DNA of 64,000 bases from Haematobia irritans. Taxonomy: Eukaryota > Arthropoda > Insecta > Diptera > Muscidae. A model generated the notes under the pieces. The model worked only from the letters and a program-made list of their open reading frames with translations. It did no database searches and had not been told where the DNA came from. The position numbers and the translations under genes were made by a program. The DNA is taken from positions 106,990,615 through 107,054,614 of the forward strand of contig NC_134399.1 of the NCBI RefSeq assembly GCF_050003625.1, in the 5' to 3' direction. Within the stretch, counting starts at the first letter, position 1. The number at the start of each line of letters is the position of its first letter. Of the stretch, positions 11,511-22,758 are shown one piece after another.

Positions 11511-12952
11511 TCATTTATTTCAGTATTGTAAATACTATAAATATTAACAAATTATGTAGATATTATATACGTTTTAATTAAGATATTTAACAGAATGAAC
11601 CAATATTATTATTTCTTATATAATTAATACAAAATTTTTTAAATAAATTCACATTCTCCTCATTTTTTATATAATTGGGTAGACTGTTGTATAATTGAAG
11701 GCCTTTGTAAAAAAGAGATCTCTGTGAAGCTGATGAATTTACGCGTTGTAACCTGAAGTCTCCTATATTTCTGAGGTTATATGGTTGTACATCTCCAACA
11801 TATCGCAATCTTTCTGTGAGATAATCTGGTGCTTCGCCATTGTTCATTTTCCGAATCAGTTTAATGGTATTGAAAGTTAGTCTTTGTTTTATATTTAGCC
11901 ATTTTAGAGTGCATAGCATAGTGTCTATTGCTGTATATCTATTGCATTTTAGTATTGCTCTCATCGCCTTGTTTTGCAGTTTTTGCATTCTTTCTATTTG
12001 TGTTTCCGTGCAACATGTATATAAAATTGTTGAACAGTATTCGAAATGCGGTTTGATTATCGTATTGTACACATTTATTGCAGTTAACGTGTTTATATTA
12101 TTTCTTATTCTTTTAAAGAAGCCGATTTTCTTACTAATTTTTCTACAAATGTAGTCAACATGTTCGTTAAGGTTTAATTTATAGTCAATTACGAAGCCAA
12201 GGTATTTTATTTGTGTCACTTTTTCTATTTCTTTCCCATTTATCTCAAAATTATAGTTACTACTCATATTCAATTCCATTATCTTTGTTTTGTTCTCATT
12301 TAATTTTAATTTATTCATCATTAACCATTTATTTATATGCTGCATGTCATTGTATACTTTGTTCCTACTTTCAGAATCCGAATTTCCTTCAGCGAAGATT
12401 AAAGTATCGTCCGCATACATAACAATTTCACATTCGTTCAACATTTTCGGCATATCGTTGATGTAGATTATAAATAGAAGTGCTCCGAGTATGGATCCTT
12501 GCGGTACACCAAAATTATTATGTATTTTTCCAGATCTCGAGTCGTTTATTTTCGTAAATTGTTCTCTATTAGAGAGATATGATTTGAACCATCGCAGTTC
12601 TTTATCTCTAATATAAAGTTTATCTATCATAATATCCCGGTCTATTGTTTCGAAAGCTCGTTTGAAGTCTAGAAATATCGCAGTTAGTCTGGTGTTTTTC
12701 GGTTTGTTTTTCCATTTATTTATTACATAATTTACAGTCGTTTCACATGAAAAATTTTTTCTAAATCCAGATTGGTATTTCGATAGAATGCCATGATTCT
12801 CTATAAACTCTTCCAGTTGTATTTTTACAACTTTTTCTAGAATTTTTTCAAATGTTTTTAGGGTATTAATTGGCCGAAACTCTTCGCTTTTTTTCGTGTT
12901 TTTTACTTTCTCAATCGGAGTTATCATCGTCTCTTTCCAACAGTTTGGAAAT
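11485..12952 (-). mobile_element. LINE 2, 5'-truncated, inserted into LINE 1 in opposite orientation
   Basis: On the - strand the element ends in a (CAAT)n tail, seen as (TTGA)n on + at 11,481-11,507. The last four-base unit merges with LINE 1 at TATTTTGAT; the other side reads ATATTGAT, a probable imperfect target duplication. The 5' end is truncated inside the reverse transcriptase gene. A short tandem-repeat 3' tail is typical of CR1/L2/Jockey-group LINEs. Confidence 0.75.
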
Positions 12953-12957
12953 ATTGA
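11587..12957 (-). CDS. Reverse transcriptase of LINE 2, 5'-truncated but uninterrupted
   Basis: About 456 codons run without a stop from the truncated 5' end to the stop at 11,587. Visible reverse transcriptase blocks, in order: WKETMITPIEKVKNTKKSEE and FRPIN (fingers), YQSGFRKNFSCETTV, FLDFKRAFETID (first catalytic Asp), GVPQGSILGALLFIIYINDM, MYADDTLIFAEG (the YADD catalytic pair), LKLNENKTKIM, and the thumb KYLGFVIDYKLNLNEHVDYI. A C-terminal region follows with IERMQKLQNKAMRAILKCNR. The endonuclease and ORF1 are missing through 5' truncation and no start codon of its own is present, so it is not expected to be expressed. The clean frame suggests a recent insertion. Clade is uncertain (Jockey/CR1/L2 group). 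Confidence 0.85.
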   Translation of the reverse strand, partial: SIFPNCWKETMITPIEKVKNTKKSEEFRPINTLKTFEKILEKVVKIQLEEFIENHGILSKYQSGFRKNFSCETTVNYVINKWKNKPKNTRLTAIFLDFKRAFETIDRDIMIDKLYIRDKELRWFKSYLSNREQFTKINDSRSGKIHNNFGVPQGSILGALLFIIYINDMPKMLNECEIVMYADDTLIFAEGNSDSESRNKVYNDMQHINKWLMMNKLKLNENKTKIMELNMSSNYNFEINGKEIEKVTQIKYLGFVIDYKLNLNEHVDYICRKISKKIGFFKRIRNNINTLTAINVYNTIIKPHFEYCSTILYTCCTETQIERMQKLQNKAMRAILKCNRYTAIDTMLCTLKWLNIKQRLTFNTIKLIRKMNNGEAPDYLTERLRYVGDVQPYNLRNIGDFRLQRVNSSASQRSLFYKGLQLYNSLPNYIKNEENVNLFKKFCINYIRNNNIGSFC

Positions 12958-13603
12958 TGGAAGGGCCATTGAGGAGACAAGTCATGTCAAGTATTTAGGT
13001 ATTGTTTTCCAAAGTAACATGTCATGGGACTTGCATATTGGCGATGTGAAGAGAAAGATTGCTCCAGCCATTGGCATATTGTATAAATTGAAATGGAAAC
13101 TCGATGAGAGGACAAAACTAATGATTTATCAATCTATGATAATGTCGCATGTAAATTATTTAGCTAGTGTTTATGGCTACATCAGTAATTGTAATGCCTT
13201 AAGATCGCTACAATGCTGTCAAAATAGGGCATTGAAAGTTATTTATAATTTACCACTGATCTACCCAACAAATCTTTTGTTCACAACAGCTGCGAAGGAT
13301 ATTCTAACCATTTATGGAATTCATGAATATCAGGTTCTAGTTTTCGTGTATAAATGCATTCATAAATTGGGTCATCATACAATAAATTTTATACAAAATC
13401 GGACACTTTGCAATACAAGAAATCAACAGAATCTCAGACTTCCGCTGGGCAGATTGGAGAAAAGTAAACAAAGAATAGATTTTACTGCAAGCTTCCAATA
13501 TAATAATCTACCACAGAGTATAAAATCCATTACCAGAATCTCATCATACAAAAAAGCATGTAAGGCTTATATATTAAGGAAACAAATAAATATTTTGTAA
13601 TTA
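12953..13603 (+). pseudogene. LINE 1, 3' part: reverse transcriptase thumb and C-terminus
   Basis: Reads on from the interrupted frame: IDGRAIEETSHVKYLGIVF, then MIYQSMIMSHVNYLASVYGY, LQCCQNRALKVIYNLPLIY and a basic C-terminus ending at the stop near 13,600. About 214 codons are open. Together with 10,480-11,484 it is one LINE split by LINE 2. Confidence 0.8.
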
Positions 13604-16600
13604 CTTATATAATATATATTATATCAATCAGTTATTTAATACTACGCGAAAGGCGAACATAGTACTGACCTTTAGGAGAAAGTTAATAGCTACGCCAATG
13701 ACAAACTGACAAATCCGACAAATAATAAAAAATAAAAATTGGAGAATCATTTTATACAAAAAAATTTGCAATGCAGAAATTGCTTTAAAATGGTGACAAA
13801 AGCCCACAATATTGATGGTAAGAATTCTTTAAAATATTGAATGTCAGGATGTAAAAACAATTATAAAAACCATTTCCTCTGCTACCGAGGTATTCATTTG
13901 AGAAAAACTTGTTTTGGAATATATGTTATCTATTAGAATTTAAAATTACTTATTGTGCAGAATTTTATATTATTTTACAAAATTAAATTAGAAAGTGCTT
14001 AGTTTTTACTTTGTAAATTGTCCAGAATTCTTCATTATCGTTTTGATATAATAAAATATACGCGTGCCTTATTTAAGAGCAAACACTTGTCAATTAAATT
14101 GTCTTTGGATGTGCAGAATTTTATATTCTTGAAATAAGACTACGAAAAAAAATATATTTGTAATAAATATTTAATTTTTTTTTTTAATTTTCCTTATTTT
14201 CATTTCAATTTTTAGAACTTAATCGCCGGTGGGAAATATTTTCCTCAACTCAGTTTTCTACGGAATTTGACATTTAAATTATTTATCCAAATTCACTTTT
14301 TTTTTCAACCAAAAAAAAAATATGGCAACATATATTCATTTTACTCTCGTATATGGAATATACAAACGACACATACATAGGTGGGTGGTGATGGTCTTTT
14401 TGTAGTGAAGGGGTAGGGTGCTAATTTTCATTTGTTCTCCATATAAAAAATAAAAAAACGGGCTAAAAATTAATGGATAATCGATTTTATTCTGATGTTA
14501 CCACATCAGCCGAAAATGTTATTCATTTAAATTCGTCGTGTCTTTTTGACTTTCAAATCAATGACTTGCAAACATAACCAGAAGACAAAAATCAACAGCA
14601 ACAAAACAAACATTGCAACAATTTATAAAAAAAAAAAGAATATGCTTTATCGCTCACTCTTCGTTGAGAAGACATGAATAAAATAAACGAAAGAAAATAT
14701 ACCAATCCAAGAAATTAAAAGAATTATACAATTTACAAGCGTAAAGCAGGATACATGAAAAAATGAAAACTAAAAAAAAATGTTTGATAATTTAGAACTG
14801 AGAAACCCGAAAGGAACAATGTAATTAACAGAGCTATCGTCGTAAGTGCCAATATGACATAGTCTTGCAGAATTTTCTTCTGTATATGATGAATGATGTT
14901 GAGGAATATTTACAACGATGAATTTCTTCAATTTCTTACCTTAAGTTCGGTAGCTAAGTTTTTTTTCTGGGAAGTTTCTTCGTTTGTTACTCGAAAGTTT
15001 GTTAGCAAATATTTATCAAAAAACAACAATATATCTTTTAAAGCACCCACCACTCAATAAGAAATGGCGATATTTTTGATTATCTCTCCTTCTTTAGTTA
15101 TTCTTATTCGCACGAATACGGTACGCGGTTGCAGAGTTACCATACTACACATTTTTTCACATTAAAAAACATAATTCCAATATTTGCATTCAGATTCACT
15201 CAATTATTATTATACTTTTATATATATGTTATTATATACTCTCTCGTTGATTTTAACATTTGGCTAGGAACATTTTCAGATATTATACCCACATAAGAAT
15301 TTATGAACGAATATTATGGTATTTGGGTAGCAAAGTGAAAGTGCATTAATCGAGTATCCCGAATGATTCCAGATTGATTCCTAGCCGAACAGAATAAACT
15401 ATTTGCCATAAATGTTTTCATTGTATCAACTCACGAAAAAGGCCTTGACTTACGAAAAATATCGTTGGTCACGAAAAATGTCATGAGTCACGAATAATTT
15501 TATGAACAATTTACCTTGGGGACGTGTCTGATAAACATGAATATGATTAAAATCGAGAGCGTTATCTAACTAAAATTGCAAATGTCACTAAAATTGTAAA
15601 TTAATTATGTTCATGGGCAGGAATTCGACAAAAAAAGACAAAAAATATAAGGGTAGAAATTAAGCGTTTCCGCAAGCAATTGTTTTCAAATTACCATAGT
15701 TTATACTTTTTACTCAACGAAAATATCACATATATAAAAAGTAACAAAATATTCATTGTTTAGGATAACGATGACCGATATATGATTTCCAATAAGATTT
15801 TTCAATCATATCCTTGCATTTTAATTTAATATTTTCACGGTGAAAATTAACATATTGCTCACCCATGAGAACTCTACTTCATTGTGAAAAGTAGAAATAT
15901 TTGGTAAACATCAATTTAAATGCAAAGCAATTTTTCCCTTAAAAGAAAATATCTGGCAGCACTACATCAATGTTGTCTCTTTGATGTTTTCTGGATGCAT
16001 TGGAGTAAGAGAGACAACTATATGTTTGGTTCTGCTCACGTGTGGGGGATTGGCAGACCCCAAATGAAAAAGCCGATATAATGAGAACACTTTGTGCTGA
16101 CATGCATGGGTATAGACCTGACGACTATTGTGAATGAATTATCAATTGGAGCATAATCAAAACAAACGAGGGTCACATAGAGTTTTTACCCAAACTAATT
16201 AAATATAACGTTTCCTTAATAATTCAGCAAAAATCATCGACAGCAGATGCAAATAAAATCAAAATTTGTCAGATAGGTTGTACCTATACTTGATAAATGG
16301 ATTTTTTAATGGGTAATTGACCCGAGCCGCATTGAAATGTTTGTATTTGCACATTTGTCTTCGGCCCGGGTTTGGGACTTTTTACCATGGACACTGGGCT
16401 AAACAAAAAAGTCTGGCGATCATATTTTTTTGTCGCGTCCAATGTTAGAGACAATCGGATACCTTGTGCTTTATTGTAGATGTAAGCCCTCTGTTTTTGT
16501 GTTGCGTTAACATGGATAAATGCACTTATCTCAGTGACCAATTGATGTTAGCCCTAACAAGCCTATTGTTATAAATTTCAAAAGTAAACCATTATTGGTG

Positions 16601-18615
16601 AAATGTATTATATTAAATATGATTGTATATTAAATATGATTAGTTACATTAGTACTATTTATGTATTTACAGTTTACTTACCTTTCTCGTACAGATTCAT
16701 TCTGTAATAAAAACACTGCTGTCGAAACATTACAGAGCTAACGCCTTCATCTTTTTACACTCTAACGACATCTAATAACGTTTCACCGAATCACTTGGCA
16801 CTCCAAACTTTTATCAATAGATAGTATGTGTACCCAACAAATGCTATTGTGAATAATTCACCTTCGTCCAACAAATATACTTATAGAGAATTACAAAAAT
16901 CACTTTTTCTGAACATATTGACTCGAACGTTGTAAAAATGCTGTCACTCTTAAGTTTTCATTACTACAAATAAAACTTATCTACTTACCCTATTTTATTT
17001 GCATTATTATTAGCTTCATAAAACAATGAACTGTTCCCACTTGTACATTGAGAATGATTTAGTAACACCAGCCAGCTGAATATTTTTTTTACAAATTTCT
17101 CTCCTTGTTCTCTTTATTCTTTGCTGTTAGTTTGCTATTATTTATTTCCTTTCACACCTTTTACTACGTTCTTTCATTCTTTCTCGTAATTATGCGTTTT
17201 TTACTTCACACTGCACACACTAATGCACTTTCCTTGCTGCTAAGTTTATTTGCTAAACCCCAAATATGAAAAAATATAGTGGCCACCACCAACTCTGACA
17301 ACACCAAAGGGCAGCAGTTACAACAACAACAATGAAAATAATAACACCACTTTCTTGGTTTTTATCATACACAAAAACAAAAGATTTTTATGAGTGGTCT
17401 CTAGTACAACTGGAAAATATTTTTATGGTCTCTTCCACTTCAGATAAATTTTGATTTGCACAACTTTTTGGCCATAGCTTATGGAAAGTGTGGAAACGAT
17501 TGGATATAATTGTAGACAAAGTGAAGTAGTAGTTGACACAATTAGATTTTTTCTCTGTATCGGATAATCACTTTGCTCCCGAATCTTTAAGTTCCGAAGT
17601 GCGTAAGATGCATCAGGATTTAGTTTTGTATTGAATTGCGATTAAATACAATATTCAGATCTATAACGAGTTATTTTGTAATCAAAGTCTTCCATAGATA
17701 TTCATTTTTCCAACAATTACGAAGATTGTTACCGAAATACAAACGTTGAATGACGCGTTTCGTAGTGTGAAGTATATAACGGCGCCACAATGTTCTATGT
17801 CTGGCTCAGTATCATTCACAAGATGTTTGCTCAAAGGAGTAATGGACCGTACATACTACAAGATTGGGTCATTATAACTTGATATGGAATGGTCCAAAGC
17901 AACAATTGAAACTTTATTTTCTTTAAAATGATTTATTAAAGAAACGTAACAGTGAAAAATGGCTATTTTAGCTCAATACCGACCTCTAGGAGCGATACTA
18001 AATTCGTGTGAAGGCTCATACCACGTAACCACGAGGCAAAACAAATCCCTATCAACATTTTTTTAATTTGACAGCGCTTCTGAGAATCCCCACCACGTCG
18101 GAAACAGTCGTATACGTTATCGCGAAAGTGCCGTCACTATTGAGAAGTTGTACCACGTAAATCACGATTGTTTAGATGTTTATTAATTTAATTAACCAAT
18201 TATAAATTCTTATAAACACAACATTTATACGACTATCACATCACATTTAACATAATTTTTTGCATTAATAAAATAATGATGTTGAGTTGCAAGTAGCAGC
18301 GTGTCTGGAAAAATATCTGAAAAACTACCACTTTATTCCATTTGGAACGTCAAAGATTGTTCACCAATATACTTTTCACAATTTTAAGCGAAATTACATT
18401 TTCATTTTCGTTTTTATTTAAATAAATTATAATAAGCTAATTGCGCTTGGTGTTTCACAAAATATAAAATAAAATTCTTGTAATCATTATTGCAGCTTGA
18501 GTATGGGATCGATAACACATTTACCGATTATTTAGTCATCGTCGACAATTCGTATCGATTCGCCACACTGTAAGTTCTTTACAAAAACAGGCATTTCGTC
18601 CGGAAAAACGACTCA
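13604..18615. other. Five-kb intergenic stretch, no gene seen
   Basis: AT-rich with no recognised protein. An 85-codon - strand frame at 16,284-16,541 has protein-like composition but no motif I recognise. 15,420-15,520 is rich in CACGAAAAAT-type strings like those at 55,284-55,742. 18,058-18,550 shares blocks with 51,780-51,830 (GGGATCGATAACACATTTA) and 52,494-52,560, another dispersed repeat. Confidence 0.5.
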
Positions 18616-19180
18616 TCCCAATAAACACAGGATGAGCGTTTTTCAAATGCAACACCTCTTCAGTTTGAGGGTAAATATCATTTTCAACATAAATTCAACT
18701 TGACTTGAAAAAGCTCATCTTCAATTCATCTTCAAATTGTTTGCGAATTACAACCAATTTGGCAAAATGTTGACGAAAACTTTGAAAATGTGTTGAAGAT
18801 AATTGGAGAAAACTTTGACAAAACACTACCCTGAAATGCAACGAAAAAACCACATGGTTTTCAATACTACTTTTGACAACAAAGTTCGTGGAAAAAATAC
18901 AAAAATGTGGAAATTTTTTAATAATCAATTGAAATTGCTTATAATAATTGGTAAGTAAAACTAAAACACGAAATTAAACCTTTAAGGAAGTCACTAAACT
19001 CAAATCTCTTTGCAGACAACTAAAATATTTGGATGCTGATTCTTGGACACATTAAGAGGCTGGCCGATGAAAAATAGTAGTGGCTTATCGAGAAGAGAAA
19101 GTTTCCATAAATCAAAATGCAACCAAAAAAACTTGGTATTTATGCTTTTCTATATCAACAACTACTGGATGATAATTCGA

Positions 19181-19289
19181 AATTCACAAAATAACAAATT
19201 AAACCGATGATGCGATATAAATTAAACTATCGATGTGATATAGTTTAATTTATATCGCATCATCGGTTTAATTTGTTATTTTGTGAATT
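19181..19289. repeat. Perfect palindrome: two 50-bp arms, 9-bp spacer
   Basis: 19,181-19,230 is the exact reverse complement of 19,240-19,289, with spacer CGATGTGAT. It stands at the join between the old, diverged unit of the element and the first of two nearly identical units. That placement suggests a template-switch or hairpin-opening event. Confidence 0.9.
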
Positions 19290-20046
19290 GAAATTGCTGG
19301 AAATTTATTCCAATTATCTGGACATCAAGTTCCTGAAAATTGCCAGTATTTTAATAACAACAATTTTGTAACACCAACGTTCTTGAGGAAATCACGAAGT
19401 ACGTGGTCAGTTGGAAGAAATACAAATTGGTAAGTCAAAATAAAAAGTGAAATGAAAACATAATGGAAATCACAAAACTCGATTGTTTTGCAGAAAACTA
19501 AAATCATTGAATGGTATATTCTTGGAAGATGTTGGCCGATGAAAAACCGATGAAGGAAACAACAAAGAAAAGTTTTCAGAAAACTTACAAAGTGCAACCA
19601 ATTAAAACAAAGTGCAACAATTCCTATATCAAGAACTTCTGGATGAAAATGTGCATCATCGGTTTAATTTGTTATTTTGTGAATTGAAATTGCTGGAAAT
19701 TTATTCCAATTATCTGGTCATCAAGTTCCTGAAAATTGCCAGTATTTTAATAACAATTTTGTAACACCAACGTTCTTGAGGAAATCACGAAGTACGTGGT
19801 CAGTTGGAAGAAATACAAATTGGTAAGTCAAAATAAAAAGTGAAATGAAAACATAATGGAAATCACAAAACTCGATTGTTTTGCAGAAAACTAAAATCAT
19901 TGAATGGTATATTCTTGGAAGATGTTGGCCGATGAAAAACCGATGAAGGAAACAACAAAGAAAAGTTTTCAGAAAACTTACAAAGTGCAATCAATTAAAC
20001 CAAAGTGCAACAATTCCTATATCAAGAACTTCTGGATGAAAATGTG
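19258..20046. repeat. Recent tandem duplication, 396-bp unit x2
   Basis: Unit one is 19,258-19,653 and unit two 19,654-about 20,046. They differ by only a few changes: one base at GGACATC/GGTCATC, a 3-bp deletion in AACAACAATTTT, and two bases near the end. Each unit carries one intron-like GTAAGT...GCAG cassette. Both strands have matching 89-90-codon frames that simply reflect the duplication. Confidence 0.88.
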
Positions 20047-20712
20047 CATTACATCAATTTACATCCCGTCATCAATTTGATATTTTGTGATTTCCTCTTG
20101 CTGGAATCTATTTTAACACACAAGCCAGCAAGTTCCTCGATAGTAATTATTTCAAATTGCCAGCATATTAATGACACCAACATTATGGAGGAAATGGAAT
20201 TATACATGTAAAAATGTTTAAGATATTTAAAGTTGTATTCATAGTTTTATTTATTAATACGTTTAATAAGATAATTACATTTTGATTGGTATTATATTAT
20301 TATTTTTATATATTATTAATGTTATTTTTAAGATTGTTATATTTGTTAACGAAAAAAATAATAAAATTTACAAAATCCCTAGAAACTTAGTATTGACTTT
20401 CAGTTAGAACTAGGATTGACTTTCATACAAATTGTGGTTTGAAAGTATTCGCAATAATGGTAATTTTTTATTTTTCTCACATTGAAAACTGTTTGAGAAA
20501 TTATTGAGTAGCGATGCATTTCAATTTGAGGATTACAATTGAGAAATTATTGCTATTGTGTTGAATTTTACTGTTGAGGGTAATGTCTGTTTTTTGTTGA
20601 GAACGCGATTTTCTCAACAATTTCTCAACTTGAATATTACCCTAATCCTTTGAAAAAATGTTTGAAAAATTATTGAATTTTAGTATTTTTCAAACGTTTG
20701 TGTTTATTGGGA

Positions 20713-21018
20713 TAAGATTCTTTACAAATACATATGTTCCGTCCGGAAAAACTTATAATCTGGACGGCACATAAGGTTTATAGTGTGGCCAACATCTTAG
20801 ATATGTCTCGAAATGTTGGACACGGGCGATATCGTCCGTATAAACTTATAGTCTGAACGACGCATTACAACCAGTGTTTTTATCATTGATCGAGGTAGTA
20901 TTTTTAGAAAAATATTTTAATAAATATCACTTTAATCCATTTTTAATTACGAGCATTTTTCTCCAATATACTTTTCACAATTTAAGGGTGTACAATATAC
21001 TGTACGCAGTGTTTATGT
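20713..21018. other. Spacer between transposons, no gene seen
   Basis: Contains TTCCGTCCGGAAAAACTTATA and the similar CGTCCGTATAAACTTATAGTC, a short internal repetition of unknown origin. Confidence 0.4.
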
Positions 21019-21026
21019 CTTTCAAA

Positions 21027-21670
21027 TAGGGCTGCCAATAAAATTTCAAGAAAAATCTTCACTTTTTTCGATAAAAATCATCATAATCGGCACTTGCATT
21101 TTAAAAATCGTCAAAAAATCGGAAATGTAAATAATATTAAAATCAAACATTTTTTTGGGTAAACCAAGACATGACATAAAATTCATTTTCTAAAACAAAC
21201 AAAACAAAATATTTCGTAATTTTTGTATAAAAAACACTATTTTTATAAAATATTGTTAATAATTCTGTAATATTTTTATTTAAACGTAAACTATTATCAA
21301 TTTTGGTATTAAAATAACTCATTTAATTATTAGGTTTTGAATAGATTATTCCTTCCAATAAATTATTTTCCAGCTATAATCTAATTTTAGTTTACCTGAT
21401 TAAAAATTTCTACGTTTGCTGTGGAGTGTGGGGGAATCATTATTATTTGTACGAATTTTGACAAAACTCGCGAAACCAAAGTAGTGCACGTTTTATTTCC
21501 GAAATTTTTTTGTCAAAAATTTTCAAATTTATTTTATTATTTTCAAAAAAGTCTTCAAAATGTAAAAAGTTTAACTCCTTAAACTATGTGTCGAAAGAAC
21601 GAAGCTAATATTGTCAAAATCAATAAAATATCGTCAAAATGCCGATTAATCTGCAAAATTGGCAGCCCTT
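21027..21670. mobile_element. hAT-type non-autonomous element, 644 bp
   Basis: The ends TAGGGCTGCCAAT and ATTGGCAGCCCTT are inverted repeats (one terminal mismatch), apart from a small difference just inside. The 8-bp duplication CTTTCAAA is exact at 21,019-21,026 and 21,671-21,678. An 8-bp duplication is diagnostic for hAT. No transposase is encoded. Confidence 0.8.
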
Positions 21671-21678
21671 CTTTCAAA

Positions 21679-22572
21679 TAAAAGTAGAACGGCATATTAG
21701 AGACATGGCTGAATAAGGAGGTTGAATCACGACACCAAAAACAAAAATTTCAATATGTTGTTTACAATTTTAAGAAGTCAAAATCAACTGATAAAAGAAT
21801 CGTATGACATTGGTAAAAGTGGCAATTATTTATTCTTTCAATTGTCCTGAAAAAATAATTCAAATCCAGAGAAAAATAAAGGTTCAAATTTAATTGCGTC
21901 ATGTGTGATTGTTAAAAACTGATGTGCGTGGTATTTTGGGTCTGGAATATGTTATCAAGATACTCAAAACATCGTTGAACAATTCTCCAGCTATGAATGC
22001 GTGATTTAGTTTGAGATGCATTTGCTATGCAGTGTCATTTGGAAAGCTGCAACCACCATAAACATATGATTTTGACATCTTAAAATTTTGTCGAAATAAA
22101 AAAATTGTAATCATATGGGCCCATGATTTAACCTTCTTGTTCAGCCATGATTAGAGAATTCAACTATAGTCAATTGAAGAATAACAAACGCAGAACAATA
22201 AAAGTAACGTGGCCAATATGGTTTGGCCACTTTACGTTACGTACGATAATGTCATTCATCAATGACTTCAATAAATATTTAATAAAGCGTTGTAGGCATC
22301 ACTGCAAACTTCGGCAGTATTGTTTTTAGTTGATTTTGGTGTGGTGGTTGTATTTGCGGTTTGCATTATTTTGTTTGAGGATATAACGAACAATAAGAAT
22401 TTGTGCGCGTTTATGACCAAGAAACCCGATACACAATATATTTATTTCCAATAAAACCAGAAAATAGATGTTTTAAAATATGTTTTAAGAATAAAGGAAC
22501 GACTAAAGAAATAAAAATAAACAGACGGAAATAATCTAAACCATTGTCCTCGAAACCCTGTATAAAGTGACA
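21679..22572 (+). promoter_or_regulatory. Upstream region and likely 5' leader of the rhomboid gene
   Basis: No coding frame is called here. A perfect 8-bp inverted repeat GTGGCCAA/TTGGCCAC (22,209-22,230) lies 340 bp before the start codon, with GTAAC/GTTAC outside it. TATAAA at 22,561 is only 12 bp from the ATG, too close to be a TATA box. The transcription start cannot be placed, and a further 5' non-coding exon is possible. Confidence 0.35.
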
Positions 22573-22758
22573 ATGTCTACCAAAACTCGACAATTGCAAG
22601 AGGTGGACGTAGAAAATGGTATTTATCCACAGTTACATCCTCCTCGACATACATCACGACAAGATACTGTTGATATGGAAGAAATACCATTGCGTGAAAT
22701 TGGTCAAACTGATCCTGCAACCGAAGAAAGACGTAAAATCCGGGAAATATTTGACAGG
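22573..22758 (+). CDS. rho-4: rho-4 coding exon 1 (residues 1-62)
   Basis: The ATG at 22,573 is chosen as the first methionine; a GTG two codons earlier is not a start in a fly. The exon encodes a polar, acidic N-terminal tail (MEEIPLREIGQTDPATEERR) and the entering helix of EF-hand 1 (KIREIFDR). The donor is AGG|GTAAGA and the exon ends in phase 0, so the EF-hand is split by intron 1 between helix and loop. Confidence 0.88.

Larger units (their letters stand above)
10395..13675. repeat. Possible older element bounded by inverted ACTATGTTCG motifs
   Basis: GGGTGGGTACTATGTTCGG at 10,395 is mirrored by CGAACATAGTACTGACCTT ending near 13,674. The LINE pair at about 10.48-13.6 kb lies between. 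The inverted match is short and imperfect, so this is tentative. Confidence 0.3.
18616..20712. mobile_element. 2.1-kb element with 14-bp terminal inverted repeats TCCCAATAAACACA
   Basis: TCCCAATAAACACA at 18,616-18,629 is mirrored by TGTGTTTATTGGGA at 20,699-20,712. Subterminal TTTTTCAA motifs recur at both ends. No target-site duplication is visible. Inside are three related units, each with a GTAAGT...TTTGCAG segment of about 65 bp. No transposase is recognised, so it is called non-autonomous. Outside both ends stands a similar string (TTCTTTACAAA.A..., then GTCCGGAAAAAC), so the insertion lies between copies of another repeat. Superfamily unknown. Confidence 0.6.

Noticed and set aside
16284..16541. 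85-codon - strand frame (VKSPKPGPKTNVQIQTFQCG)
   Set aside because: Composition is protein-like, but there is no family motif, no neighbouring exon and no repeat evidence.
19325..19990. Two near-identical 89-90-codon - strand frames
   Set aside because: They are the reverse strand of the duplicated 396-bp unit; conservation comes from recent duplication, not selection.
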